64,000 bases of DNA. Source: Chondrosia reniformis (taxonomy: Eukaryota > Porifera > Demospongiae > Chondrillida > Chondrillidae). Below are positions 37,168-48,348 of the stretch, piece after piece. Positions within the stretch are counted from its first letter, which is position 1, and each line of letters begins with the position of its first letter. The stretch lies in contig OX359189.1 of NCBI GenBank assembly GCA_947172415.1, positions 8,508,501-8,572,500 on the forward strand, written 5' to 3'. The translations under genes were made by a program, and so were the position numbers. The notes under the pieces were generated by a model that saw nothing but the letters and a program-made list of their open reading frames with translations, did not search any database and was not told the origin of the DNA.

Positions 37168-37471
37168 CATTGTATATACCATCTGTACGTGTGCATATTG
37201 CATATGAACTAGGGGAATTAATCATGAGCCGTGCAAAGACTATGATAATATATATATAAGCAAAATAATCACTGCTTGGAATTAGACCACCTGAAAAGGT
37301 AGTTGGTTTAGTCTCCAGTGGACTCTTATTTGTCTCTGTGCCTGTATGTAAGTATAGAATTTTAAGGCAGTTACTCTGATGGTTCTATATATTATATAAA
37401 AGTTACAGTCAATTACATATAGTTACCTGATTTTTCAATAATAACATACACCTGTTATATGTACATTGTAC

Positions 37472-37735
37472 CTTTAGTTTTTATAGATATGTTAGTAACT
37501 ACAGCTGGTTGACTTCTTTTAGCTCCATCCACTGCTATTACGTAAATATTAAATTTAGTATTTTTGTCATCTAGTTTTCTATCTGATTCAGAAACATTAT
37601 TTTCAATTTTCACTCGATTGATGAAGCTAGTTTCAGGTGTTGTTTCATTACACATTGTTATCCCTCCATCAGCCATCATGGTGCGCCCAAACATGGAAGT
37701 GATGTGTCTTGTTAAGTCACTGAAATTTGAGGCAG
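37472..37735 (-). pseudogene. FN3-like exon fragment
   Basis: The frame reads TNGICTASNFSDLTRHITSM and later KFNIYVIAVDGAKRSQPAVV, ending TNISIKTKG before GTACAA in phase 1. The C-terminal half matches the FN3 of receptor B (EYEVEIFAY..ITVKTS). The N-terminal strand with the Trp is not in frame, and no TM exon follows, so this is probably a relic. Confidence 0.5.
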
Positions 37736-38059
37736 TACATATTCCATTTGTGTATTGTTAGCCTTATTATATGATCATTGTCTTGTTTCATTGCTTTTTC
37801 TAGATGTGATAGGTACTGTTGCAGGGACTGCCATCCCTACTTCTCGTTTCATTTTTTAAATGTTTTTATCTACTTGTATATATACTAGCTAGCTAGTGCT
37901 CTGTATATATATGCATGGCACATGATATATGTATATATGTATATATATACATATAATAGCCACCTTTTAGTCTATTATATGAAATTCATTGCAATTGTTT
38001 ATAAATTGTCTTAAGTCTATTGTATGTGTCACTGCTTGCATAAACATTTCTTACTATAA

Positions 38060-38392
38060 TTACTTAATAATCAAAGCAGGGATATATACTTGATTATTAC
38101 TTGTGTTCAAGAGTATTGCATCAAATATCTCTGGATTATATTGACCCTTACCACTATAATCACAGATGATTAGTTCGTTATACTGTATACCTCTAGAATT
38201 GAACTGTATATACGTATTATATATGAAGCTACTTGTTTCCCTATAAGGGAAGCATTTAGTAATGTAACCTTGATACTTAATAGCATCCATAAAATCACAT
38301 GCAGACACTTGCAGTTCAAATTTTATAAATTTTGTGAGATTGTCTTGCATAGCCAGATACAACTGGTGCTGTTTCAATACATTTACACACAT
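38060..38392 (-). CDS. Unrecognised 110-codon ORF with an ITIM-like motif
   Basis: An uninterrupted ATG-to-stop frame. It contains GIQYNELI, which fits IxYxxL, and further tyrosines (CDYSGKGQYNPEIF). No domain recognised and no splice signals assigned. In AT-rich DNA a 110-codon frame is above background but may be chance. Confidence 0.3.
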   Translation of the reverse strand: MCVNVLKQHQLYLAMQDNLTKFIKFELQVSACDFMDAIKYQGYITKCFPYRETSSFIYNTYIQFNSRGIQYNELIICDYSGKGQYNPEIFDAILLNTSNNQVYIPALIIK

Positions 38393-38582
38393 TGGTTATA
38401 AGACAAGCTAAGATTTATTGACTAAACTGTTAGATATAGTACAATAATTATTTGGCCAATTTACATGGATTAAAAGGTGGATATTTACATAATGTGTATG
38501 TCAAAAAGCTTTCAGTCATAAAACATATCTTAACTATACATATATATAAGTGCATGTGTATCTGTCTTGTAATGTACATTCC

Positions 38583-40257
38583 TTAATTTGAGCCTCTTGC
38601 TGTTGCTGCGAGACCTGTGGCATTTTGAGCAAATGGGCTTTTATACGTATGAACATCTGCTGAAACACTGTTAAGGGGGTCTACTTGAGGAGAACCCTAC
38701 AATTTTAAATACATATAGTGGTTTTATTTATTGAGCTATATAAGTACATAGAAAATTCAAAAAAGACACTTGAATACATAACAAGGTCCCCTTAAAAAGA
38801 TTCAAAATAAATCTAGATGTATCATTATATATATAATATGGATAGCATTATAGCACATACCATACATATACCCATAGATAGGCCATATAAGCAGTGATGC
38901 TATAATACATGTGCATATGTGACAGTAATGACGGGGTGTTACTCACCAAGGACAGTGGTGGTCCATTTTTTTGACGCATCTCCGACACTTACGTACGTAC
39001 GTACTAAATCAGTAGTTGGATGCTTCAATCCATCATCAACCACTTATTATTATGAATATTACCGATTAAGATACTAAGGACAAAATGTCCAATCATTGAT
39101 CATGAGGTGTTAAATTGTTGATGTTTAATATTCAACATATCATAGTAAATGTTTATGTAAAGTGTACTTGTACACTTACATGTTTGCACTTCTCATACCA
39201 TAACTTAAGCCTCTCTCCAAATGTAAGTTGTATAATAACAGTGAGGATTACAGTGAGGATTACTGTTATTAATATGGTTGGAATGAACACAGTCACAGAC
39301 ACAGCCATAGGCAGGTGATCTATGGCTAATTAAAAGAACTTGGTTTATTGTCTATCTTTTGTCGCCTTTGTAATATAGCATATATACATATAGGTATAAT
39401 GCAATGTATAGATTTGACATAACACTCGTGTATATACAGCATCCATACTCTTCTTGAATGTAATTGGCATGCTCATTCCAGTTGACTCACAGTCTTTTTT
39501 GTTATTTCTGAATGTACATGATAAATCTCACGAGGAGTGAAACATTAACAATTTATTTGTTCAAGTGTGAAGATATGCCAAAATTATGAATCACATGTGA
39601 TGAAACATTGGTATGTATTCACCCCTAGGTGAGATTGCCTCATTTTTTTAATTAATTCCTTATACGTAAGTGAGAAAATCTCAATTCTTGTATTTTAACA
39701 GTGCCACTGTCTATATACATATATGCTATAAATATTCATAGATACCTTGGAAGGATTCCAATTTTGGACAAATGTCTGCTTTCATCATTACAGGAACTAT
39801 ATTAAAAGTATAACAATAGTTCATATATATGATGCCATATATATAAGGCAGATCAATGCATATGTATATACATGTATGAACACTTATATATATACAACAG
39901 AACTTTGCTTACTTGCGGTCTCCTTGCTCAAGTGAGATTTGCTCTTTGAAGTCAGTCTAACACTTCCCACATGTGGTGGTATAATAACACCTTCATCAAC
40001 GAAGCATGACTTTCGGGGTAAGTTAACCTCTATAGGGCATCGGTTAATGAATTCTTTTTCCACCTCCATATACATATCATTGTCAATTTGACAAACAGAG
40101 TAATATGTACAGTTTCTATGGACAAACAGTACATTGGATATTTAGTTAGGTGCTTTCAAATTTATTCAACTCACCTAGGCTCCACATTTGTGGGCAATGC
40201 TGAGCAATATTTGTATAATGTGTGCAACAACACACAAATAAATACAGCAATGAATAC
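38583..40257 (-). CDS. Gene H: small Cys-rich membrane protein, five exons
   Basis: The exons are 40175-40257, 39913-40115, 39746-39796, 39180-39325 and 38583-38696; phases run 0-2, 2-1, 1-1, 1-0, 0-stop and are consistent throughout. Exon 1 encodes a hydrophobic run (VFIAVFICVLLHTLY), a signal peptide or first TM. Exon 2 gives an ectodomain with spaced cysteines (NCTYYSVCQID, INRCPIEV, RKSCFVDEG). Exon 4 is a TM (VFIPTILITVILTVILTVII) with the basic follow-on ERLKLWYEKCKH. Exon 5 encodes a 37-residue tail ending ATARGSN. The initiator exon is not located. I recognise no family. It is divergent from gene D. Confidence 0.55.
38947..38987 (-). pseudogene. DHHC palmitoyltransferase signature fragment
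   Basis: 41 bases encode CRRCVKKMDHHCPW, the Cys-rich DHHC core of protein S-acyltransferases, ending exactly at CCTTG|GTGAGT as in spliced ZDHHC genes. Read through, it meets TGA at once. No other ZDHHC exon (PPRSSHC before, NNCVG after) is visible within 1 kb, and its phase does not fit gene H, in whose last intron it lies. It is probably a captured exon fragment. Confidence 0.6.
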
Positions 40258-40638
40258 CTATAAAAATGTATACATGTACACTGTATATACATAGCGGCAT
40301 ATTTAAACACACTATATATATTTTTTAAACTATAGTGTCGTATAACATTATATATACGTCACGTGGAGATTAATTAGGCTCGCTAATATAATAATAGCTA
40401 TTTAGCTAATACATTCTTTAATAGATCGGTGCGCTATCAGCTCCTCTAAAGCAGTTTATCAAAACTTAAAAAGAAACGTTATCACAGATACGCACCTTCT
40501 TGACATCCATTTCTAAACTGGAAACCCACAGAGGGGTAGTTTCCCTAAAAAAGTACCTTGGGCTAAATTTAGCACACATGCGCATGTCATCGATTTGTTA
40601 CCTTGACGTCATCATGCTGCTGTCACAGTCGATTAGCA
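40258..40638. promoter_or_regulatory. Divergent promoter region between genes H and D
   Basis: This 380-bp gap separates the 5' ends of H (minus) and D (plus). It holds TTGACGTCATC with a CRE-type TGACGTCA at 40604-40611, 28 bases before gene D's ATG, and a CGCATGTC stretch. A shared promoter is inference. Confidence 0.4.
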
Positions 40639-42356
40639 ATGGAGGATAGAAGTATTCACAAATACTTTCTTCTCGAATATCTTCTAATCAGTTTTACCAC
40701 TAGCAGTTAGTACAATGTGCATAGCCTATATATATATATTACCAGTTGGATTATTATAAGCTAAGAGCATTAAGTTTTCTTATAATATTATATATATGTA
40801 ATTATAAGATTTATAATATTCCACCAGATCCAATTCAGCTGACTGTCGACCCGAGCAGTGCACTCCCCAGAAGTACTGTCAGAGCTATATGTACATACAG
40901 TGGAAATTTCAACGGAATTCTTCCAATTGTGAAAATAAATGGCACTCCTTATCTTCATGATCGAATAAGACAAGACCCAACTTTAAAAACTTTTGACTAT
41001 AATTTTGTAGAGAGCAGTAATATTACTACTTTTGAGCTCATTCACTCTCAAGTGCACCTGTGGGAATCAGGTACTACTTACCAGTGTTGCTTTCAAGATG
41101 AGGAACGCTATGAGATCTGCAGCAACACTGGAACACTTCTTGTGGTCCCAATACTCAGTCGAGTAGGACCCAGTTCTACTGGACTGCAATCAGATCCATC
41201 TAATGGTGGGTCAGGTTGACTATGTATATATATGTGAGCTTAATGTGCAACTTGCATCCATATTTACCTTTATATACTCTATATATGTTGCCAACTATTA
41301 TACCATATAGTCATTGAAAAATTACACTTTTATCTTATTATCTTATAAATCTATAGAACCTGTTATATCTTTAAGTCTAACAAATGACAAAGGAAATTAT
41401 ACAATACTTTTCACATCATCATATGAATCAACTCATTCACCAGTTAAGGTATGCATGTATTCATCCATTCATTTAGATAAGATATGAAAAATTTAATATG
41501 TACATCATTTTGTACATTACATTATATACAATTAATAGTTCAACCACTTGATGATGCACATCTATATACGTATATATATACGTATATATATATAGTTCAA
41601 TAGTTCGTACACACACTATATTATATATATAGTTCAATAATTCGTAACACACACTATATATATATATATATATATAGTTCAATAGTTCGTAACACACACA
41701 CACATACATATATACTGAAAGCTCTGGTCCTATTAGGTCTGAATAATAACTTGAATGACCTACATATATTATATAGGTTCAGGAGACAAAGGCTATTTAT
41801 ATAAGTACTATAGCTAGTGTCAATGATATGAAAACTAGAAAGGAGAATAATAGGACCTCAACACACAAAAGACGAGAAGGAACAACAGCTACTTTCAGTG
41901 TGTTATATTATATATATCTGTATCAATTGTATATTTATACAAATTTTCATCTTGAATACTTTGGTCAATTATTATTACATATGCAGGTTTGCAAGTGGTT
42001 GCAGGATCTGTTGGAGGTCTACTGTTTATCATAATACTTGGAAATATTGGTTTGGTAATATGCTGCTATGTATGCAAGAAAGGTATATATATACATACAT
42101 ATAACAGGCCATGCAAAACATCCATTTATTATTATGCATACTGTATTTAATGTTTTCCCAATCCTAATATGTATATATAATGCTGATGAATACCTCCGGG
42201 TTGAAATGTCCTAAAGTAGTAAATCAATGTTGCTGATGCTCAATAAGGCCTAGGGTTTATTCTCATGCATACTGTTTTATGTATGTATAATTATACTATA
42301 CATTATTTGCATATAAAATAGAGTATAAAGCAGAAGACCCTCATGGTCAGATTTAA
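40639..42356 (+). CDS. Gene D: complete one-Ig-domain membrane protein
   Basis: Six exons: 40639-40705, 40828-41205, 41357-41448, 41777-41897, 41987-42082, 42322-42356. The total is 789 bp, 262 residues, with all phases consistent. The start is MEDRSIHKYFLLEYLLISFT, a signal peptide. Exon 2 is a V-like Ig domain: TVRAICTYSGNF with the first cysteine, VKINGTPYL, SGTTYQCCF with the second. Exons 3-4 form a stalk without clear fold. Exon 5 is the TM (VVAGSVGGLLFIIILGNIGL then VICCYVCKK). The tail is short, ending EDPHGQI, with no ITIM. It is the only intact plus-strand receptor here; a partner-dependent or decoy receptor is possible. Confidence 0.7.
41540..41720. repeat. TA-rich short tandem repeat in gene D intron
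   Basis: Three or more copies of TAGTTCAATAGTTCGTA with (AC)n and (TA)n runs between them. Confidence 0.8.
42183..42210 (+). ncRNA. Diverged hammerhead-like core
   Basis: CTGATGA-ATACC-TCC-GGGT-TGAAATGTC with the 3' arm GTTGCTGATGCTCAA at 42229-42243. A diverged one-sided member of the foldback family, close to gene D's last exon. Confidence 0.35.
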
Positions 42357-42876
42357 GAAACGTTTTGGTAGTTAATAGTATTGTAATGGTTCAATTTTGC
42401 ATCTGACAATGAAAAACATTGTAGTTAAATTCATGCAACAGGATCAACAAATTAATAACTTAAAGGTCTTCATCATGTGTATAACTGTTAGGCTAGTGGA
42501 ATACGTCATATACATGGAAGTATATTAATCCTAATCATTTTATGTTTAGTGAGACCAATTGCAAAGTACACAAACTCCAATTGCAACAAATTTTCAATTT
42601 TCATTATGAACTTTTAGGAATTATAGCAAATAAGTATTATTTTTCTTCGTCTTTAGTATTCAAATCACAAAAATTCACATATTAAAGAAAGTTTGTTCTA
42701 ACAAACTACATATACGTATGTATACTAGCTATAGCACATTCAATCATTAACATATAAAGCTTCTACATTGTATACCTATACATATATCTTATGCTATGTA
42801 TTATATCTAATACTACATAAAGAATAACTAATGCAGCATAGCCTAATGGGAATTGCAATCTCAAAGCCAATCAATT

Positions 42877-43034
42877 TTAAGCATTAACATATTCCTTCTT
42901 AAGGTCGTCAGATGGAATCTTTACTTCAAGAGGAATGTAGGATGGATTCAATTGTTCCACCATCACAGATCCACATTCTTCATCTTCATCTTCATTAGTA
43001 GGCTCTTCATGTCCATACTGATGAGCACCACTAC
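42877..43034 (-). CDS. Receptor C terminal exon, YIPL/YVNA tail
   Basis: 158 bp, phase 1 to stop. Residues: SGAHQYGHEEPTNEDEDEEC, then SVMVEQLNPSYIPLEV and DDLKKEYVNA at the C-terminus. The final YVNA fits the pYxN Grb2 SH2 consensus; YIPL fits YxxL/YxxPhi. It is nearly identical to receptor E's tail (47905-48074). No ITIM pair. Confidence 0.8.
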
Positions 43035-43173
43035 CTAAATAGAGGCCTAGGTATGTACGTATATACATACTGTACATCTATTTATAGACTGAGTATATAG
43101 TGGATTGGGTATTACATGCATATATATACGTAATTAATAGGTGGTTACCATATGAATACTAATATGTATATAC

Positions 43174-43293
43174 CTTGTTTGTTTTTCCATCTCTTACACA
43201 AACATGTACTCAGTAACATGATGACAAATAGAACAACAGCAGGTGCTAAAATTCCATTTCCAATAAGTGATCCAATTAGACTAGAACGCAGTT
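43174..43293 (-). CDS. Receptor C transmembrane exon
   Basis: 120 bp, phase 1-1 (GTTTTAG, GTATAT). SSLIGSLIGNGILAPAVVLF followed by VIMLLSTCLCKRWKNKQ, a TM plus basic stop-transfer. Paralogue at 48349. Confidence 0.8.
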
Positions 43294-43433
43294 CTAAAAC
43301 AATTGATATGGCATGCAATTAATACTTAAAGTTTTAACACAATAATATTAAATAATTCCATTACACTTGTCAATGACTTCTATATACATGTCCACTCTGT
43401 ACATGCATATACGTATATACACTTTCAGCTGAC

Positions 43434-43784
43434 CTTTCTTGCAGTCCATAACTTCCACATTAACAGGTCTACTCTCCTCTACAATTCCATCGGCTAGAGT
43501 AACAGAACAGGAGTATACTGTATTGCTACCTACACTAAGTGTCTTCAGTACAGTTATAAACATGATCAAAGTTGTTCCAGTTGAAGATGATCTTATTCTG
43601 TAATCAGAATTGTTGCTTAAATCTTCTATCACTTGACCATCTTCCATTATAATAGCTTCTTGATTATTTAGTAGCAAAGCAGTGGTACCATTACAATTGG
43701 ACATGATTCTATTATAAGAGCACTCTAGAATTGGATGATCCCCTTCACAGACTGGAGAATTTAGCACTTCAAGAGTGGTAGTAG
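43434..43784 (-). CDS. Receptor C Ig-domain exon
   Basis: 351 bp, phase 1-1 (ATAATAG, GTCAGC). 117 residues: TTTLEVLNSPVCEGDHPILE with the first Cys pair region CSYNRIMSNC, IMEDGQVIEDL, LKTLSVGSNTVYSCSVTLAD with the F-strand cysteine. Paralogue at 48842. Confidence 0.85.
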
Positions 43785-43850
43785 CTATTATAGAACAAAG
43801 TGGATATACATATTAAATTATAATTCAGATAAAGCTTTAAAAGACACATA

Positions 43851-43880
43851 CATACATACATACATACATACATACATACG
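43851..43880. repeat. (CATA)n microsatellite
   Basis: Seven or so CATA units in the intron between receptor C's Ig and FN3 exons. Confidence 0.9.
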
Positions 43881-43883
43881 AAC

Positions 43884-44168
43884 CTGATGTGGCAACTTGT
43901 CTTTTTAGAGGTAAACTTGATAAACCATTAAGTGTAACAATATGAATTGAAATGTCATAGCAAGTCTGAGGTTGCAGTCCCTCTATTGTAAAGACAGTTA
44001 ACGTTATATTTGTGATTGCTGTGGGGTAGTCATCATCAGTGGTAGATTTCCAGGTTACTATGTATGTAAATACTTCATTTGTAAAACACTCAATTGATGA
44101 ATTCCATTCTAGAGTAATCTCTTTACTTCCTTGCTTTAGTTGTGTTAAAGTAGGAATATTCGGTTTCT
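43884..44168 (-). CDS. Receptor C FN3 exon
   Basis: 285 bp, phase 1-1 (TTTGTAG, GTTCGT). 95 residues: KEITLEWNSS at strand B, VFTYIVTWKS at C, FTIEGLQPQTCYDISIHIV at E-F, RQVATSG at G. It lacks an internal ATG, so simple ORF searches miss it. Paralogue at 49297. No N-terminal Ig exon is seen upstream before 45980. Confidence 0.85.
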
Positions 44169-45984
44169 CTACAAAGATATATATATGAAATCAAAACTGG
44201 TTATGTATATATGTACAAGTAAGAAAGTGAAGGTACGATAAATTGGATAAAACGAAAGTGGATTTCATTAAATAAATATGCAATATTGATTCTACTGAAT
44301 GCCATAAATCACAAATTATATTGTAAAATGCAATATCAATTATATGAGCAGGTTTTCAACTATATATCACCACGCGTACGTGCACTTGATGTAAACATTA
44401 TCTGCAATAAGACATATATATATACGTATATTACTTACGTATACGTATATTAACAAGATTATAAATATAAAAATCATAGAACACAATGTACTTGATAAAC
44501 CTGCACTATTAAGCACAACAAATTATCATAACAGGATTTACCATCTGAAGCATATACATATATAATACATACCAAAAATCACAGCATCGTTAAATTATTA
44601 AACACATGAATTTAACCACCTAAAAACAGGCTATATATATCTGCACTCTAACCATTATCTGCTTGAAATATATAAGACATATATTACTTATATATTAACA
44701 AGATTATAAACATAAAACCATATAGAATACCATGCACTTGATAAACCTGCACTATTGCGCACAACATATATATATATATATTGTTATCATAACAGGATTA
44801 ACCATCACATATATACCACAAGCATTCACAGCATCGTTAGATTAAACACAAATTGCTGATTTTAACCACTTGAAAACGAGCTATTCTATACATACAAGTC
44901 TGGATTGAACTACCAAGCTATACTACAACTCTAAAACAACTTGCATGGGATCCCTATAGCTATACACATTCCAATATACGCGGATTTTAAAAAATTAAAA
45001 TCCACAGAAAGAAGGTGGTACGTAGCTATATATACGTCGCGGATGATTATCTATTATAGTATATATAGTCTGACGAGCCAGACCCTACATCCGCTATAAG
45101 CGTTGAATGTACGTATACGAGGCGCTTCCAATCAGATTGCTGAACGCGTACGTAACTCTTTGCGTTTGATGATACTAGCGCTAGAATTCTCTTAGTAAAA
45201 CAACTTCAAAACATGCCTATAATTACAAGAGCTCGAAAGTATATATATACAGTAAATTCATGACTGTTCATTTTTGTGTATCCAACAGAAGTTGCATTCA
45301 TTTTAATATCATGAGACATCATTCTACAGGAACACCCACATTTATATAGACTATTAAACAATTGTGTCGATCAATTACAAGATTCCTACCTTAGCCTTGC
45401 AATTGTAACTGATAATTATGTACAGTTAGAGTTGCATATTTCATCTCCATGGATATATGTCAATTATTTTTGTACCAATAGATTTTCAAAATTGTATAGC
45501 ACAAATTTCAAATTAACTTTTGTGCAAGTACAATATATGCAATGTTTTAAAAGTGTAAGTATTACTTCCATCAATCTGTAGTTTTACATGTACAATAGTT
45601 TGAACATACACATACATATCATTCATAATAATGAAAAAAGCTAGGTACTGTATATGTATAAACCGTTGTCCATGTGTGTTTGTGAAAGCATAACAAGGAT
45701 CACCCTTCACCTTACCTACATAAGATAAATACACTATTTAATTACATAGATATAGTCACTTGCACAACAAGTATATATCATTACAAACATAGTAACTAAA
45801 GGCAAAAATTAGTACATAAAGTACATCATCCCCAGTTCTAAAATACCCATGTATGCTCCATATAAATACACAGGTAATGCACTAGTTAAACAAGAAGACC
45901 ACAAATTAAGGAATTCATATTCAAATGTTCTTTATATACTTCCCCTATCAGTTATTTTCTGATAGGTTAAGGGTTTCTTCTAAG
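44169..45984. other. No gene seen
   Basis: AT-rich DNA with a tandem-like repetition between 44400-44600 and 44640-44870. The patch 44950-45180 is richer in CpG. The first exon of receptor C should lie here or further up, but I could not place it. Confidence 0.35.
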
Positions 45985-46112
45985 TCAAATTTCTGGGGTC
46001 TTCCAACAAGACCAATAAAAATGCATCTTTAGATGAACCTTTCAAAGATAATAACAGTGATTTTACTGAGTCAAGCAACAGCGGGATCCCTTTCGAGGAA
46101 TCTTTAAAGTGA
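45985..46112 (+). CDS. Possible plus-strand terminal exon
   Basis: After a pyrimidine-rich TTTCTTCTAAG, the frame reads KFLGSSNKTNKNASLDEPFK and on to GIPFEESLK with TGA, 128 bp, phase 1. The composition is coding-like and polar, but no upstream partner exon is identified. Confidence 0.25.
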
Positions 46113-46152
46113 TATACGTATTTGTAATACATTATGGATTTTCAGACTGACC

Positions 46153-46269
46153 TCATTTGGCATGGACAGTTTGATAGTCCACTATATACATTTCATTTTC
46201 CACTACTCTTGTGTTGTTTGTCTGCTGTTCTTTAAATGATAAATCAACGTAAGTTACACTTCCTTCACT
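46153..46269 (-). CDS. ITIM-pair terminal exon, second receptor
   Basis: 117 bp, phase 0 to TGA, acceptor AATCTCTAG. 38 residues: SEGSVTYVDLSFKEQQ and RVVENEMYIVDYQTVHAK. VTYVDL fits the ITIM consensus; VDYQTV is a second (V)xYxxV site. It aligns with receptor G's tail (ITYADLTF, VVEYTSI). It joins in phase 0 to the TM exon at 47202-47356. Confidence 0.8.
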   Translation of the reverse strand, partial: SEGSVTYVDLSFKEQQTNNTRVVENEMYIVDYQTVHAK

Positions 46270-46374
46270 CTAGAGATTACATAAACAACAACTATATACG
46301 TAGCAAATAGCAATAATATTTACCTAAAGAGACGACAAATTAGACAGTTATACAGTCACATTTATATATCAACG

Positions 46375-47065
46375 ATAAGATGGCACTTTCATTGAGATTG
46401 GAGAGAGTACAAAACTACTCTATGAGGGTTATCCTAAACCAGCCCCCACGTACACCAAGTGTTTTCTTGAGGAAGCAGCTAAATTGGACTTCCCTGGCTC
46501 AGAGGCGCCAAAATCATATGCTGAGTCAGGTATATCGATGTATAATTGGCAGGGCCCCCCAGTATCTGAGGGATAAGTTTGTGAGGAACTCGTGTTTTTA
46601 CTCCTGTACATGTGGAGCAAATAATCTTCATATTCCATAGCCTCGTACCAACATGTTGAAATATTCGTTTGAGTATCAAGGGGCATTTCATTATAATATT
46701 ACCATATGAGATTAAAGAAAAGTCAGATGTATTCTCTTTCAAAAGGGCTCTCAGACTGAAAACCTTAGATGAAAAATTTTTTGTTTAATTTAATTTAATT
46801 TTATTTGTATTATCTCGATCATATCTCATGTAATACATTTTTGTTTTAGTTAGTCATTTAATTTTCATATCATCTAGTAATTTATTGTACAGGAGCAATT
46901 AGTTTTTTTCTCTTCATTTTTTTTCTTTCAGTCATACTTAGAATCATCCTTGTCTTTTTTTTCATTTAATCATTAAATTTTTCCAGGGCCTGCATGAAAA
47001 CCCACATGATGGATGCAGCTTTCCTGTTGATAAATAATAATATCTATCTATCTATCTATCTATAT
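46375..47065 (+). mobile_element. 5'-truncated LINE with (TATC)n tail
   Basis: The frame 46380-46640 reads SLRLERVQNYSMRVIL, LNWTSLAQRRQNHML and YRCIIGRAPQYLRDKF, the post-RT end of CR1/Jockey-type non-LTR elements. It is broken by stops, with the next segment (PYEIKEKSDVFSFKRALRL) in another frame. The 3' end is CATGATGGATGCAGCTTTCC then (TATC)n. It lies antisense within the intron between a TM exon and its ITIM exon. Confidence 0.8.
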
Positions 47066-47201
47066 TCGTTTACGTACTGGTAATGTAGTATTGTAACTGT
47101 TTGGTTGTGCTTCAAAAACCTAAGTATCCAAGAACAAAAATAATCTGTTTTACTTGAGTACAGTTAAATAAATTACATCTATCGTTATGTAAAGGACATA
47201 C

Positions 47202-47356
47202 CATTTCAGGAGTAGGTTTGGGCTGAGACATCTTAAATTTATAGCAAGCCACTCCCAGAATCAAAAACAACAATAAAATTGCAACTGCTAAAAGGACCCC
47301 AATTGAAGCACCAATAATAACATCTGGTCCAGAAGTCCTTTCTGTTGGATTTACTG
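47202..47356 (-). CDS. Stand-alone transmembrane exon upstream of ITIM tail
   Basis: 155 bp, phase 1 to 0 (ATATAG, GTATGT). VNPTERTSGPDVIIGASIGV, then LLAVAILLLFLILGVACYKF and KMSQPKPTPEM. It has no ectodomain exon of its own next to it: the exons just upstream are receptor E's complete TM and tail. It may be an alternative membrane/tail pair for the upstream Ig and FN3 exons. Confidence 0.8.
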
Positions 47357-47445
47357 CTATATTGTAACAATACAAATTTTGACATTATAATGGATATACT
47401 TACATACTGTACATATATATATATATGTATTGTATGTATACAATA

Positions 47446-47725
47446 CAGTCGAACTCCTTTATAACGAACCCCCTTGGGACTGTATATCAGGGTGTTCACT
47501 GTAACAGGGTTTAAAAAGCAAATGCAATATTATGTAATAGAAATAATGACAACTAGACTATAAAAGCAAACCAGCAGTAAAGAGTACTGTCGAGGTCATC
47601 GTGCTTTGCGCTGCGCATCTTTTTTCTGCATGAGGAAGACGCTCCATCTTCAACAGAGTTCCTCAGCTTGGACACATAGCCTTGTTTTGTCGATTTTCGG
47701 CCTATTTCGGGATTTTGCTCCTATA
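47446..47725 (-). mobile_element. pogo/Tigger-like fragment
   Basis: TIR-like CAGTCGAACTCCTTTATAAC at 47446 plus an internal GC-rich piece. On the minus strand it reads KQGYVSKLRN and KKMRSAKHDDLDSTLYCWF, a CENP-B/Tigger DNA-binding motif. The rest of the transposase is absent. Confidence 0.6.
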
Positions 47726-47904
47726 CCGATGTATGGGGAATTTATGTATACTAGCACATTCAATTATTAACATATAAAGCTTCTACATTGTATACGTACC
47801 TATATGTATATCTTATGCTATGTATTATATCTCATACTAAATAAAGAATAACTAATTAATGCAACATAGCCTATTGGGAATTGCAATCTCAAAGCCAATC
47901 AATT

Positions 47905-48074
47905 TTAAGCATTAACATATTCCTTCTTAAGGTCGTCAGATGGAATCTTTACTTCAAGAGGAATGTAGGATGGATTCAATTGTTCCACCATTACAGAACC
48001 ACGGTCTTCATCTTCATCTTCGTTAGTAGGTTCTTCCTGTCCATCCTTCTCTATGCCCCGATGGACACCACTTC
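47905..48074 (-). CDS. Receptor E terminal exon, YIPL/YVNA tail
   Basis: 170 bp, phase 1 to TAA. Starts GSGVHRGIEKDGQEEPTNED, then the same SVMVEQLNPSYIPLEV and DDLKKEYVNA as receptor C. The last 35 codons are nearly identical to C, suggesting recent duplication or gene conversion. Confidence 0.8.
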
Positions 48075-48221
48075 CTAAGTAGAAACACTCTCAAATCACT
48101 TTAAAAATTGAGGTGGTTAAGGAATTATGTAAATCCGTCACAAAAGGAGGCACAATCGGCACTTAGATTGGATAGTGGTTTAAACACACAGATAAAATGG
48201 CTGTCTTCATATAATACATAC

Positions 48222-48300
48222 ATCTAATGTATACATCTATCGGAATGAATGTATACATCTAGTGGAATGAATGTATACATCTAATGGAATGCAGCTGGAT
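48222..48300. repeat. Short tandem repeat, GAATGAATGTATACATCTA
   Basis: Three to four imperfect units in the intron between receptor E's TM and terminal exons. Confidence 0.8.
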
Positions 48301-48348
48301 AATGTCCAGTGGAATATAGATTATATCAGATGAAAAACATGTATATAC

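Noticed and set aside
39746..40075. Gene H exons as further ZDHHC exons
   Set aside because: None shows the PPRSSHC or NNCVG segments that flank DHHC, and the phases of gene H close without the DHHC piece.
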